Positions 33,260-47,539 of a DNA stretch of 64,000 bases are shown here, piece by piece. The stretch's first letter is position 1. Every line of letters starts with the position of its first letter. The notes under the pieces were generated by a model, which worked only from the letters and a program-made list of their open reading frames with translations, searched no databases and had not been told where the DNA came from. The DNA comes from Apostichopus japonicus (lineage: Eukaryota; Echinodermata; Holothuroidea; Aspidochirotida; Stichopodidae): the NCBI RefSeq assembly GCF_037975245.1, contig NC_092582.1, positions 20,980,577 to 21,044,576 on the forward strand, given 5' to 3'. The position numbers were made by a program, and so were the translations under genes.

Positions 33260-35454
33260 TTTGGTGACCTCAATTGACCTTTGACCAACACCAAAATCCT
33301 TTGACTTCCGGTGATTCCTAGGATCCACGTGCGCACCGACTATGAAGTTGGTCCGAAGTCCCGTGCCTGAGATATCGCGTTTACAAAGTTCGTCACCATT
33401 TCTCTTCTGGTGACCTCAATTGACCTCAAATGACCTACACCAAAATCCATTCACTTCCGGTGATCCCTAGGATCCACGTGCGCACCGACTATGAAGTTGG
33501 TCCGAAGTCCCGTGCCTGAGATATCGCGTTTACAAAGTTCGTCACCATTTCTCTCCTGGTGACCTCAATTGACCTTTGACCTACACCAAAATCCTTTGAC
33601 TTCTGGTGATCCCTAGGATCCACGTGCGCACCGACTATGAAGTTGGTCCGAAGTCCCGTGCCTGAGATATCGCGTTTACAAAGTTCGTCACCATTTCTCT
33701 TCTGGTGACCTCAAATGACCTTTGACCTACACCAAAATCCCTTCACTTCCGGTGATCCCTAGGATCCACGTGCGCACCGACTATGAAGTTGGTCCGAAGT
33801 CCCGTGCCTGAGATATCGCCTTTACAAAGTTCGTCACCATTTCTCTTCTGGTGACCTCAAATGACCTTTGACCTACACCAAAATCCATTCACTTCCGGTG
33901 ATCCCTAGGGTCCACGTGCGCACCGACTATGAAGTTGGTCCGTAGTCCCGTGCCTGAGATATCGCGTTTACAATGTTCGTCACCATTTCTCTTCTGGTGA
34001 CCTCAAATGACCTTTGACCTACACCAAAATCCATTCACTTCCGGTGATCCTTAGGATCCACGTGCGCACCGACTATGAAGTTGGTCCGTAGTCCCGTGCC
34101 TGAGATATCGCGTTTACAATGTTCGTCACCATTTCTCTTCTGGTGACCTCAAATGACCTTTGACCTACACCAAAATCTATTCACTTCCGGTGTTCCCTAG
34201 GATCCACGTGCGCACCGACTATGAAGTTGGTCCGTAGTCCCGTGCCTGAGATATCGCGTTTACAATGTTCGTCACCATTTCTCTTCTGGTGACCTCAAAT
34301 GACCTTTGACCTACACCAAAATCCATGGACTTCCGGTGATCCCTAGGATCCACGTGCGCACCGACTATGAAGTTGGTCCGTAGTCCCGTGCCTGAGATAT
34401 CGCGTTTACAAAGTTCGTCACCATTGCTCTTCTGGTGACCTCAATTGACCTTTGACCTACACCAAAATCCATTCACTTCCGGTGATACCTAGGATCCACG
34501 TGCGCACCGACTATGAAGTTGGTCCGTAGTCCCGTGCCTGAGATATCGCGTTTACAAAGTTCGTCACCATTTCTCTTCTGGTGACCACAATTGACCTTTG
34601 ACCTACACCAAAATCCATTCACTTCCGGTGATTCTTAGGATCCACGTGCGCACCGACTATGAAGTTGGTCCGTAGTCCCACGCCTGAGATATCGCGTTTA
34701 CAAAGTTCGTCACCATTTCTCTTCTGGTGACCTCAATTGACCTTTGACCTACACCAAAATCCATTCACTTCCGGTGATCCCTAGGATCCACGTGCGCACC
34801 GACTATGAAGTTGGTCCGTAGTCCCGTGCCTGAGATATCGCGTTTACAAAGTTCGTCACCATTTCTCTTCTGGTGACCTCAATTGACCTTTGACCTACAC
34901 CAAAATCCATTCACTTCCGGTGATCCCTAGGATCCACGTGCGCACCGACTATGAAGTTGGTCCGACCTCCCGTGCCTGAGATATCGCGTTTACAAAGTTC
35001 GTCACCATCTCTCTTCTGGTGACCTCAATTGACCTTTGACCTACACCAAAATCCATTCACTTCCGGTGATCCCTAGGATCCACGTGCGCACCGACTATGA
35101 AGTTGGTCCGACCTTCCGTGCCTGAGATATCGCGTTTACAAAGTTCGTCACCATTTCTCTTCTGGTGACCTCAAATGACCTTTGACCTACACCAAAAACC
35201 ATTCACTTCCGGTGATCCCTAGGGTCCACGTGCGCACCGACTATGAAGTTGGTCCGTAGTCCCGTGCCTGAGATATCGCGTTTACAAAGTTCGTCACCAT
35301 TTCTCTTCTGGTGACCTCAATTGACCTTTGACCTACACCAAAATCCATTCACTTCCGGTGATCCCTAGGATCCACGTGCGCACCGACTATGAAGTTGGTC
35401 CGACCTTCCGTGCCTGAGATATCGCGTTTACAAAGTTCGTCACCATTTCTCTTT
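33260..35454 (-). repeat. Duplicated block P of the right array, copy 1
   Basis: Pairs with 38522-40716 at an offset of 5262 bp (36 monomers plus two 3-bp variants). Shared rare marks are GACCAACACC (33283/38545), CCATTGCTCT (34421/39683), ATCGCCTTTAC, and runs of TACAATGTTCG. One difference noticed: CCATGGAC near 34323 versus CCATTCAC near 39585. Confidence 0.85.
33411..33436 (-). repeat. 149-bp monomer variant 1 (DR1 spacing changed to DR4)
   Basis: Reads TGACCTCAATTGACCTCAAA and then TGACCT. On the satellite's sense strand all three AGGTCA hexamers are kept, but both spacers are now 4 bp (TTTG and ATTG) instead of 1 and 4. This adds 3 bp. Confidence 0.9.
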
Positions 35455-36889
35455 TGGTGACCTCAAATGACCTTTGACCTACACCAAAAACCATTCACTT
35501 CCGGTGATCCCTAGGGTCCACGTGCGCACCGACTATGAAGTTGGTCCGTAGTCCCGTGCCTGAGATATCGCGTTTACAAAGTTCGTCACCATTTCTCTTC
35601 TGGTGACCTCAATTGACCTTTGACCTACACCAAAATCCATTCACTTCCGGTGATCCCTAGGATCCACGTGCGCACCGACTATGAAGTTGGTCCGACCTTC
35701 CGTGCTTGAGATATCGCGTTTACAAAGTTCGTCACCATTTCTCTTCTGGTGACCTCAAATGACCTTTGACCTACACCAAAATCCATTCACTTCCGGTGAT
35801 CCCTAGGATCCACGTGCGCACCGACTATGAAGTTGGTCCGAAGTCCCGTGCCTGAGATATCGCGTTTACAAAGTTCGTCACCATTTCTCTTCTGGTGACC
35901 TCAAATGACCTTTGACCTACACCAAAATCCATTCACTTCCGGTGATCCCTAGGATCCACGTGCGCACCGACTATGAAGTTGGTCCGACCTTCCGTGCCTG
36001 AGATATCGCGTTTACAAAGTTCGTCACCATTTCTCTTCTGGTGACCTCAAATGACCTTTGACCTACACCAAAATCCATTCACTTCCGGTGATCCCTAGGA
36101 TCCACGTGCGCACCGACTATGAAGTTGGTCCGACCTTCCCTGCCTGAGATATCGCGTTTACAAAGTTCGTCACCATTTCTCTTCTGGTGACCTCAAATGA
36201 CCTTTGACCTACACCAAAATCCATTCACTTCCGGTGATCCCTAGGATCCACGTGCGCACCGACTATGAAGTTGGTCCGACCTTCCGTGCCTGAGATATCG
36301 CGTTTACAAAGTTCGTCACCATTTCTCTTTTGGTGACCTCAAATGACCTTTGACCTACACCAAAAACCATTCACTTCCGGTGATCCCTAGGGTCCACGTG
36401 CGCACCGACTATGAAGTTGGTCCGTAGTCCCGTGCCTGAGATATCGCGTTTACAAAGTTCGTCACCATTTCTCTTCTGGTGACCTCAAATGACCTTTGAC
36501 CTACACCAAAATCCATTCACTTCCGGTGATCCCTAGGATCCACGTGCGCACCGACTATGAAGTTGGTCCGACCTTCCGTGCTTGAGATATCGCGTTTACA
36601 AAGTTCGTCACCATTTCTCTTCTGGTGACCTCAAATGACCTTTGACCTACACCAAAATCCATTCACTTCCGGTGATCCCTAGGATCCACGTGCGCACCGA
36701 CTATGAAGTTGGTCCGAAGTCCCGTGCCTGAGATATCGCGTTTACAAAGTTCGTCACCATTTCTCTTTTGGTGACCTCAATTGACCTTTGACCAACACCA
36801 AAATCCTTTGACTTCCGGTGATTCCTAGGATCCACGTGCGCACCGACTATGAAGTTGGTCCGAAGTCCCGTGCCTGAGATATCGCGTTT

Positions 36890-38545
36890 ACAAAGTTCGT
36901 CACCATTTCTCTTCTGGTGACCTCAATTGACCTCAAATGACCTACACCAAAATCCATTCACTTCCGGTGATCCCTAGGATCCACGTGCGCACCGACTATG
37001 AAGTTGGTCCGACCTTCCGTGCCTGAGATATCGCGTTTACAAAGTTCGTCACCATTTCTCTTTTGGTGACCTCAAATGACCTTTGACCTACACCAAAAAC
37101 CATTCACTTCCGGTGATCCCTAGGGTCCACGTGCGCACCGACTATGAAGTTGGTCCGTAGTCCCGTGCCTGAGATATCGCGTTTACAAAGTTCGTCACCA
37201 TTTCTCTTCTGGTGACCTCAAATGACCTTTGACCTACACCAAAATCCATTCACTTCCGGTGATCCCTAGGATCCACGTGCGCACCGACTATGAAGTTGGT
37301 CCGAAGTCCCGTGCCTGAGATATCGCGTTTACAAAGTTCGTCACCATTTCTCTTCTGGTGACCTCAAATGACCTTTGACCTACACCAAAATCCATTCACT
37401 TCCGGTGATCCCTAGGATCCACGTGCGCACCGACTATGAAGTTGGTCCGAAGTCCCGTGCCTGAGATATCGCGTTTACAAAGTTCGTCACCATTTCTCTT
37501 CTGGTGACCTCAAATGACCTTTGACCTACACCAAAATCCATTCACTTCCGGTGATCCCTAGGATCCACGTGCGCACCGACTATGAAGTTGGTCCGACCTT
37601 CCGTGCCTGAGATATCGCGTTTACAAAGTTCGTCACCATTTCTCTTCTGGTGACCTCAAATGACCTTTGACCTACACCAAAATCCATTCACTTCCGGTGA
37701 TCCCTAGGATCCACGTGCGCACCGACTATGAAGTTGGTCCGACCTTCCGTGCCTGAGATATCGCGTTTACAAAGTTCGTCACCATTTCTCTTCTGGTGAC
37801 CTCAAATGACCTTTGACCTACACCAAAATCCATTCACTTCCGGTGATCCCTAGGGTCCACGTGCGCACCGACTATGAAGTTGGTCCGTAGTCCCGTGTCT
37901 GAGATATTGCGTTTACAAAGTTCGTCACCATTTCTCTTCTGGTGACCTCAAATGACCTTTGACCTACACCAAAATCCATTCACTTCCGGTGATCCCTAGG
38001 GTCCACGTGCGCACCGACTATGAAGTTGGTCCGTAGTCCCGTGTCTGAGATATTGCGTTTACAAAGTTCGTCACCATTTCTCTTCTGGTGACCTCAAATG
38101 ACCTTTGACCTACACCAAAATCCATTCACTTCCGGTGATCCCTAGGATCCACGTGCGCACCGACTATGAAGTTGGTCCGACCTTCCGTGCCTGAGATATC
38201 GCGTTTACAAAGTTCGTCACCATTTCTCTTCTGGTGACCTCAAATGACCTTTGACCTACACCAAAATCCATTCACTTCCGGTGATCCCTAGGATCCACGT
38301 GCGCACCGACTATGAAGTTGGTCCGACCTTCCGTGCCTGAGATATCGCGTTTACAAAGTTCGTCACCATTTCTCTTCTGGTGACCTCAAATGACCTTTGA
38401 CCTACACCAAAATCCATTCACTTCCGGTGATCCCTAGGATCCACGTGCGCACCGACTATGAAGTTGGTCCGACCTTCCGTGCCTGAGATATCGCGTTTAC
38501 AAAGTTCGTCACCATTTCTCTTCTGGTGACCTCAATTGACCTTTG
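36890..38545 (-). repeat. Duplicated block Q of the right array, copy 1
   Basis: Begins with a 149-bp variant (36918) and holds two adjacent GTGTCTGAGATATTGCG monomers (37895 and 146 bp later). It pairs with copy 2 at +3802 bp (26 monomers plus 6 bp). Confidence 0.85.
36918..36943 (-). repeat. 149-bp monomer variant 2
   Basis: Same 3-bp gain and same change of hexamer spacing as at 33411. It opens block Q copy 1. Confidence 0.9.
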
Positions 38546-40716
38546 ACCAACACCAAAATCCTTTGACTTCCGGTGATTCCTAGGATCCACGTGCGCACCG
38601 ACTATGAAGTTGGTCCGAAGTCCCGTGCCTGAGATATCGCGTTTACAAAGTTCGTCACCATTTCTCTTCTGGTGACCTCAATTGACCTCAAATGACCTAC
38701 ACCAAAATCCATTCACTTCCGGTGATCCCTAGGATCCACGTGCGCACCGACTATGAAGTTGGTCCGAAGTCCCGTGCCTGAGATATCGCGTTTACAAAGT
38801 TCGTCACCATTTCTCTCCTGGTGACCTCAATTGACCTTTGACCTACACCAAAATCCTTTGACTTCTGGTGATCCCTAGGATCCACGTGCGCACCGACTAT
38901 GAAGTTGGTCCGAAGTCCCGTGCCTGAGATATCGCGTTTACAAAGTTCGTCACCATTTCTCTTCTGGTGACCTCAAATGACCTTTGACCTACACCAAAAT
39001 CCCTTCACTTCCGGTGATCCCTAGGATCCACGTGCGCACCGACTATGAAGTTGGTCCGAAGTCCCGTGCCTGAGATATCGCCTTTACAAAGTTCGTCACC
39101 ATTTCTCTTCTGGTGACCTCAAATGACCTTTGACCTACACCAAAATCCATTCACTTCCGGTGATCCCTAGGGTCCACGTGCGCACCGACTATGAAGTTGG
39201 TCCGTAGTCCCGTGCCTGAGATATCGCGTTTACAATGTTCGTCACCATTTCTCTTCTGGTGACCTCAAATGACCTTTGACCTACACCAAAATCCATTCAC
39301 TTCCGGTGATCCTTAGGATCCACGTGCGCACCGACTATGAAGTTGGTCCGTAGTCCCGTGCCTGAGATATCGCGTTTACAATGTTCGTCACCATTTCTCT
39401 TCTGGTGACCTCAAATGACCTTTGACCTACACCAAAATCTATTCACTTCCGGTGTTCCCTAGGATCCACGTGCGCACCGACTATGAAGTTGGTCCGTAGT
39501 CCCGTGCCTGAGATATCGCGTTTACAATGTTCGTCACCATTTCTCTTCTGGTGACCTCAAATGACCTTTGACCTACACCAAAATCCATTCACTTCCGGTG
39601 ATCCCTAGGATCCACGTGCGCACCGACTATGAAGTTGGTCCGTAGTCCCGTGCCTGAGATATCGCGTTTACAAAGTTCGTCACCATTGCTCTTCTGGTGA
39701 CCTCAATTGACCTTTGACCTACACCAAAATCCATTCACTTCCGGTGATACCTAGGATCCACGTGCGCACCGACTATGAAGTTGGTCCGTAGTCCCGTGCC
39801 TGAGATATCGCGTTTACAAAGTTCGTCACCATTTCTCTTCTGGTGACCACAATTGACCTTTGACCTACACCAAAATCCATTCACTTCCGGTGATTCTTAG
39901 GATCCACGTGCGCACCGACTATGAAGTTGGTCCGTAGTCCCACGCCTGAGATATCGCGTTTACAAAGTTCGTCACCATTTCTCTTCTGGTGACCTCAATT
40001 GACCTTTGACCTACACCAAAATCCATTCACTTCCGGTGATCCCTAGGATCCACGTGCGCACCGACTATGAAGTTGGTCCGTAGTCCCGTGCCTGAGATAT
40101 CGCGTTTACAAAGTTCGTCACCATTTCTCTTCTGGTGACCTCAATTGACCTTTGACCTACACCAAAATCCATTCACTTCCGGTGATCCCTAGGATCCACG
40201 TGCGCACCGACTATGAAGTTGGTCCGACCTCCCGTGCCTGAGATATCGCGTTTACAAAGTTCGTCACCATCTCTCTTCTGGTGACCTCAATTGACCTTTG
40301 ACCTACACCAAAATCCATTCACTTCCGGTGATCCCTAGGATCCACGTGCGCACCGACTATGAAGTTGGTCCGACCTTCCGTGCCTGAGATATCGCGTTTA
40401 CAAAGTTCGTCACCATTTCTCTTCTGGTGACCTCAAATGACCTTTGACCTACACCAAAAACCATTCACTTCCGGTGATCCCTAGGGTCCACGTGCGCACC
40501 GACTATGAAGTTGGTCCGTAGTCCCGTGCCTGAGATATCGCGTTTACAAAGTTCGTCACCATTTCTCTTCTGGTGACCTCAATTGACCTTTGACCTACAC
40601 CAAAATCCATTCACTTCCGGTGATCCCTAGGATCCACGTGCGCACCGACTATGAAGTTGGTCCGACCTTCCGTGCCTGAGATATCGCGTTTACAAAGTTC
40701 GTCACCATTTCTCTTC
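38522..40716 (-). repeat. Duplicated block P of the right array, copy 2
   Basis: Second copy of the block at 33260, about 15 monomers. It is sandwiched between two copies of block Q, which shows mosaic higher-order organisation. Confidence 0.85.
38673..38698 (-). repeat. 149-bp monomer variant 3
   Basis: Same variant, at the 5262-bp offset from the copy at 33411, so it was carried by the block P duplication. Confidence 0.9.
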
Positions 40717-42760
40717 TGGTGACCTCAATTGACCTCAAATGACCTACACCAAAATCCATTCACTTCCGGTGATCCCTAGGATCCACGTGCGCACCGACTA
40801 TGAAGTTGGTCCGACCTTCCGTGCCTGAGATATCGCGTTTACAAAGTTCGTCACCATTTCTCTTTTGGTGACCTCAAATGACCTTTGACCTACACCAAAA
40901 ACCATTCACTTCCGGTGATCCCTAGGGTCCACGTGCGCACCGACTATGAAGTTGGTCCGTAGTCCCGTGCCTGAGATATCGCGTTTACAAAGTTCGTCAC
41001 CATTTCTCTTCTGGTGACCTCAAATGACCTTTGACCTACACCAAAATCCATTCACTTCCGGTGATCCCTAGGATCCACGTGCGCACCGACTATGAAGTTG
41101 GTCCGAAGTCCCGTGCCTGAGATATCGCGTTTACAAAGTTCGTCACCATTTCTCTTCTGGTGACCTCAAATGACCTTTGACCTACACCAAAATCCATTCA
41201 CTTCCGGTGATCCCTAGGATCCACGTGCGCACCGACTATGAAGTTGGTCCGAAGTCCCGTGCCTGAGATATCGCGTTTACAAAGTTCGTCACCATTTCTC
41301 TTCTGGTGACCTCAAATGACCTTTGACCTACACCAAAATCCATTCACTTCCGGTGATCCCTAGGATCCACGTGCGCACCGACTATGAAGTTGGTCCGACC
41401 TTCCGTGCCTGAGATATCGCGTTTACAAAGTTCGTCACCATTTCTCTTCTGGTGACCTCAAATGACCTTTGACCTACACCAAAATCCATTCACTTCCGGT
41501 GATCCCTAGGATCCACGTGCGCACCGACTATGAAGTTGGTCCGACCTTCCGTGCCTGAGATATCGCGTTTACAAAGTTCGTCACCATTTCTCTTCTGGTG
41601 ACCTCAAATGACCTTTGACCTACACCAAAATCCATTCACTTCCGGTGATCCCTAGGGTCCACGTGCGCACCGACTATGAAGTTGGTCCGTAGTCCCGTGT
41701 CTGAGATATTGCGTTTACAAAGTTCGTCACCATTTCTCTTCTGGTGACCTCAAATGACCTTTGACCTACACCAAAATCCATTCACTTCCGGTGATCCCTA
41801 GGGTCCACGTGCGCACCGACTATGAAGTTGGTCCGTAGTCCCGTGTCTGAGATATTGCGTTTACAAAGTTCGTCACCATTTCTCTTCTGGTGACCTCAAA
41901 TGACCTTTGACCTACACCAAAATCCATTCACTTCCGGTGATCCCTAGGATCCACGTGCGCACCGACTATGAAGTTGGTCCGACCTTCCGTGCCTGAGATA
42001 TCGCGTTTACAAAGTTCGTCACCATTTCTCTTCTGGTGACCTCAAATGACCTTTGACCTACACCAAAATCCATTCACTTCCGGTGATCCCTAGGATCCAC
42101 GTGCGCACCGACTATGAAGTTGGTCCGACCTTCCGTGCCTGAGATATCGCGTTTACAAAGTTCGTCACCATTTCTCTTCTGGTGACCTCAAATGACCTTT
42201 GACCTACACCAAAATCCATTCACTTCCGGTGATCCCTAGGATCCACGTGCGCACCGACTATGAAGTTGGTCCGACCTTCCGTGCCTGAGATATCGCGTTT
42301 ACAAAGTTCGTCACCATTTCTCTTCTGGTGACCTCAATTGACCTTTGACCTACACCAAAATCCATTCACTTCCGGTGATCCCTAGGATCCACGTGCGCAC
42401 CGACTATGAAGTTGGTCCGTAGTCCCGTGCCTGAGATATCGCGTTTACAAAGTTCGTCACCATTTCTCTTCTGGTGACCTCAATTGACCTTTGACCTACA
42501 CCAAAATCCATTCACTTCCGGTGATCCCTAGGATCCACGTGCGCACCGACTATGAAGTTGGTCCGTAGTCCCGTGCCTGAGATATCGCGTTTACAAAGTT
42601 CGTCACCATTTCTCTTTTGGTGACCTCAAATGACCTTTGACCTACACCAAAAACCATTCACTTCCGGTGATCCCTAGGGTCCACGTGCGCACCGACTATG
42701 AAGTTGGTCCGACCTTCCGTGCCTGAGATATCGCGTTTACAAAGTTCGTCACCATTTCTC
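40690..42760 (-). repeat. Duplicated block Q of the right array, copy 2
   Basis: The GTGTCTGAGATATTGCG pair recurs at 41697. This copy is longer than copy 1 and shares about 14 monomers with copy 3 at +3069 bp (21 monomers plus 3 bp). Confidence 0.85.
40720..40745 (-). repeat. 149-bp monomer variant 4
   Basis: Same variant at the start of block Q copy 2, 3802 bp from the one at 36918. Confidence 0.9.
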
Positions 42761-43759
42761 TTTTGGTGACCTCAAATGACCTTTGACCTACACCAAAAAC
42801 CATTCACTTCCGGTGATCCCTAGGGTCCACGTGCGCACCGACTATGAAGTTGGTCCGTAGTCCCGTGCCTGAGATATCGCGTTTACAAAGTTCGTCACCA
42901 TTTCTCTTCTGGTGACCTCAATTGACCTTTGACCTACACCAAAATCCATTCACTTCCGGTGATCCCTAGGATCCACGTGCGCATCGACTATGAAGTTGGT
43001 CCGACCTTCCGTGCTTGAGATATCGCGTTTACAAAGTTCGTCACCATTTCTCTTCTGGTGACCTCAAATGACCTTTGACCTACACCAAAATCCATTCACT
43101 TCCGGTGATCCCTAGGATCCACGTGCGCAATGACTATGAAGTTGGTCCGAAGTCCCGTGCCTGAGATATCGCGTTTACAAAGTTCGTCACCATTTCTCTT
43201 CTGGTGACCTCAAATGACCTTTGACCTACACCAAAATCCATTCACTTCCGGTGATCCCTAGGATCCACGTGCGCACCGACTATGAAGTTGGTCCGACCTT
43301 CCGTGCCTGAGATATCGCGTTTACAAAGTTCGTCACCATTTCTCTTCTGGTGACCTCAAATGACCTTTGACCTACACCAAAATCCATTCACTTCCGGTGA
43401 TCCCTAGGATCCACGTGCGCACCGACTATGAAGTTGGTCCGACCTTCCGTGCCTGAGATATCGCGTATACAAAGTTCGTAACCATTTCTTTCCTGGTGAC
43501 CTCAATTGACCTTTGACCTACACCAAAATCCTTTGACTTCCGGTGATCCCTAGGATCCACGTGCGCACCGACTATGAAGTTGGTCCGAAGTCCCGTGCCT
43601 GAGATATCGCGTATACAAAGTTCGTAACCATTTCTTTCCTGGTGACCTCAATTGACCTTTGACCTACACCAAAATCCTTTGACTTCCGGTGATCCCTAGG
43701 ATCCACGTGCGCACCGACTATGAAGTTGGTCCGAAGTCCCGTGCCTGAGATATCGCGTT

Positions 43760-45829
43760 TACAAAGTTCGTCACCATTTCTCTTCTGGTGACCTCAATTG
43801 ACCTCAAATGACCTACACCAAAATCCATTCACTTCCGGTGATCCCTAGGATCCACGTGCGCACCGACTATGAAGTTGGTCCGACCTTCCGTGCCTGAGAT
43901 ATCGCGTTTACAAAGTTCGTCACCATTTCTCTTTTGGTGACCTCAAATGACCTTTGACCTACACCAAAAACCATTCACTTCCGGTGATCCCTAGGGTCCA
44001 CGTGCGCACCGACTATGAAGTTGGTCCGTAGTCCCGTGCCTGAGATATCGCGTTTACAAAGTTCGTCACCATTTCTCTTCTGGTGACCTCAAATGACCTT
44101 TGACCTACACCAAAATCCATTCACTTCCGGTGATCCCTAGGATCCACGTGCGCACCGACTATGAAGTTGGTCCGAAGTCCCGTGCCTGAGATATCGCGTT
44201 TACAAAGTTCGTCACCATTTCTCTTCTGGTGACCTCAAATGACCTTTGACCTACACCAAAATCCATTCACTTCCGGTGATCCCTAGGATCCACGTGCGCA
44301 CCGACTATGAAGTTGGTCCGAAGTCCCGTGCCTGAGATATCGCGTTTACAAAGTTCGTCACCATTTCTCTTCTGGTGACCTCAAATGACCTTTGACCTAC
44401 ACCAAAATCCATTCACTTCCGGTGATCCCTAGGATCCACGTGCGCACCGACTATGAAGTTGGTCCGACCTTCCGTGCCTGAGATATCGCGTTTACAAAGT
44501 TCGTCACCATTTCTCTTCTGGTGACCTCAAATGACCTTTGACCTACACCAAAATCCATTCACTTCCGGTGATCCCTAGGATCCACGTGCGCACCGACTAT
44601 GAAGTTGGTCCGACCTTCCGTGCCTGAGATATCGCGTTTACAAAGTTCGTCACCATTTCTCTTCTGGTGACCTCAAATGACCTTTGACCTACACCAAAAT
44701 CCATTCACTTCCGGTGATCCCTAGGGTCCACGTGCGCACCGACTATGAAGTTGGTCCGTAGTCCCGTGTCTGAGATATTGCGTTTACAAAGTTCGTCACC
44801 ATTTCTCTTCTGGTGACCTCAAATGACCTTTGACCTACACCAAAATCCATTCACTTCCGGTGATCCCTAGGGTCCACGTGCGCACCGACTATGAAGTTGG
44901 TCCGTAGTCCCGTGTCTGAGATATTGCGTTTACAAAGTTCGTCACCATTTCTCTTCTGGTGACCTCAAATGACCTTTGACCTACACCAAAATCCATTCAC
45001 TTCCGGTGATCCCTAGGATCCACGTGCGCACCGACTATGAAGTTGGTCCGACCTTCCGTGCCTGAGATATCGCGTTTACAAAGTTCGTCACCATTTCTCT
45101 TCTGGTGACCTCAAATGACCTTTGACCTACACCAAAATCCATTCACTTCCGGTGATCCCTAGGATCCACGTGCGCACCGACTATGAAGTTGGTCCGACCT
45201 TCCGTGCCTGAGATATCGCGTTTACAAAGTTCGTCACCATTTCTCTTCTGGTGACCTCAAATGACCTTTGACCTACACCAAAATCCATTCACTTCCGGTG
45301 ATCCCTAGGATCCACGTGCGCACCGACTATGAAGTTGGTCCGACCTTCCGTGCCTGAGATATCGCGTTTACAAAGTTCGTCACCATTTCTCTTCTGGTGA
45401 CCTCAATTGACCTTTGACCTACACCAAAATCCATTCACTTCCGGTGATCCCTAGGATCCACGTGCGCACCGACTATGAAGTTGGTCCGTAGTCCCGTGCC
45501 TGAGATATCGCGTTTACAAAGTTCGTCACCATTTCTCTTCTGGTGACCTCAATTGACCTTTGACCTACACCAAAATCCATTCACTTCCGGTGATCCCTAG
45601 GATCCACGTGCGCACCGACTATGAAGTTGGTCCGTAGTCCCGTGCCTGAGATATCGCGTTTACAAAGTTCGTCACCATTTCTCTTTTGGTGACCTCAAAT
45701 GACCTTTGACCTACACCAAAAACCATTCACTTCCGGTGATCCCTAGGGTCCACGTGCGCACCGACTATGAAGTTGGTCCGACCTTCCGTGCCTGAGATAT
45801 CGCGTTTACAAAGTTCGTCACCATTTCTC
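43760..45829 (-). repeat. Duplicated block Q of the right array, copy 3
   Basis: The GTGTCTGAGATATTGCG pair recurs at 44766. The match to copy 2 ends near 45829, where CTTCTGG with AAAATCC replaces CTTTTGG with AAAAACC. Confidence 0.85.
43789..43814 (-). repeat. 149-bp monomer variant 5
   Basis: Same variant at the start of block Q copy 3, 3069 bp from the one at 40720. Confidence 0.9.
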
Positions 45830-47539
45830 TTCTGGTGACCTCAAATGACCTTTGACCTACACCAAAATCCATTCACTTCCGGTGATCCCTAGGATCCACG
45901 TGCGCACCGACTATAAAGTTGGTCCGAAGTCCCGTGCCTGAGATATCGCGTTTACAAAGTTCGTCACCATTTCTCTTCTGGTGACCTCAAATGACCTTTG
46001 ACCTACACCAAAATCCATTCACTTCCGGTGATCCCTAGGGTCCACGTGCGCACCGACTATGAAGTTGGTCCGTAGTCCCGTGTCTGAGATATCGCGTTTA
46101 CAAAGTTCGTCACCATTTCTCTTCTGGTGACCTCAAATGACCTTTGACCTACACCAAAATCCTTTGACTTCCGGTGATCCCTAGGATCCACGTGCGCACC
46201 GACTATGAAGTTGGTCCGTAGTCCCGTGCCTGAGATATCGCGTTTACAAAGTTCGTCACCATTTCTCTTTTGGTGACCTCAAATGACCTTTGACCTACAC
46301 CAAAATCCTTTGACTTCCGGTGATCCCTAGGATCCACGTGCGCACCGACTATGAAGTTGGTCCGTAGTCCCGTGCCTGAGATATCGCGTTTACAAAGTTC
46401 GTCACCATTTCTCTTTTGGTGACCTCAAATGACCTTTGACCTACACCAAAAACCATTCACTTCCGGTGATCCCTAGGGTCCACGTGCGCACCGACTATGA
46501 AGTTGGTCCGTAGTCCCGTGCCTGAGATATCGCGTTTACAAAGTTCGTCACCATTTCTCTTCTGGTGACCTCAATTGACCTTTGACCTACACCAAAATCC
46601 ATTCACTTCCGGTGATCCCTAGGATCCACGTGCGCACCGACTATGAAGTTGGTCCGTAGTCCCGTGCCTGAGATATCGCGTTTACAAAGTTCGTCACCAT
46701 TTCTCTTCTGGTGACCTCAATTGACCTTTGACCTACACCAAAATCCATTCACTTCCGGTGATCCCTAGGATCCACGTGCGCACCGACTATGAAGTTGGTC
46801 CGACCTTCCGTGCTTGAGATATCGCGTTTACAAAGTTCGTCACCATTTCTCTTCTGGTGACCTCAAATGACCTTTGACCTACACCAAAATCCATTCACTT
46901 CCGGTGATCCCTAGGATCCACGTGCGCACCGACTATGAAGTTGGTCCGACCTTCCGTGCTTGAGATATCGCGTTTACAAAGTTCGTCACCATTTCTCTTC
47001 TGGTGACCTCAAATGACCTTTGACCTACACCAAAATCCATTCACTTCCGGTGATCCCTAGGATCCACGTGCGCACCGACTATGAAGTTGGTCCGACCTTC
47101 CGTGCCTGAGATATCGCGTTTACAAAGTTCGTCACCATTTCTCTTCTGGTGACCTCAAATGACCTTTGACCTACACCAAAATCCATTCACTTCCGGTGAT
47201 CCCTAGGATCTACGTGCGCACCGACTATAAAGTTGGTCCGAAGTCCCGTGCCTGAGATATCGCGTTTACAAAGTTCGTCACCATTTCTCTTCTGGTGACC
47301 TCAAATGACCTTTGACCTACACCAAAAACCATTCACTTCCGGTGATCCCTAGGGTCCACGTGCGCACCGACTATGAAGTTGGTCCGTAGTCCCGTGCCTG
47401 AGATATCGCGTTTACAAAGTTCGTCACCATTTCTCTTCTGGTGACCTCAATTGACCTTTGACCTACACCAAAATCCATTCACTTCCGGTGATCCCTAGGA
47501 TCCACGTGCGCACCGACTATGAAGTTGGTCCGACCTTCC

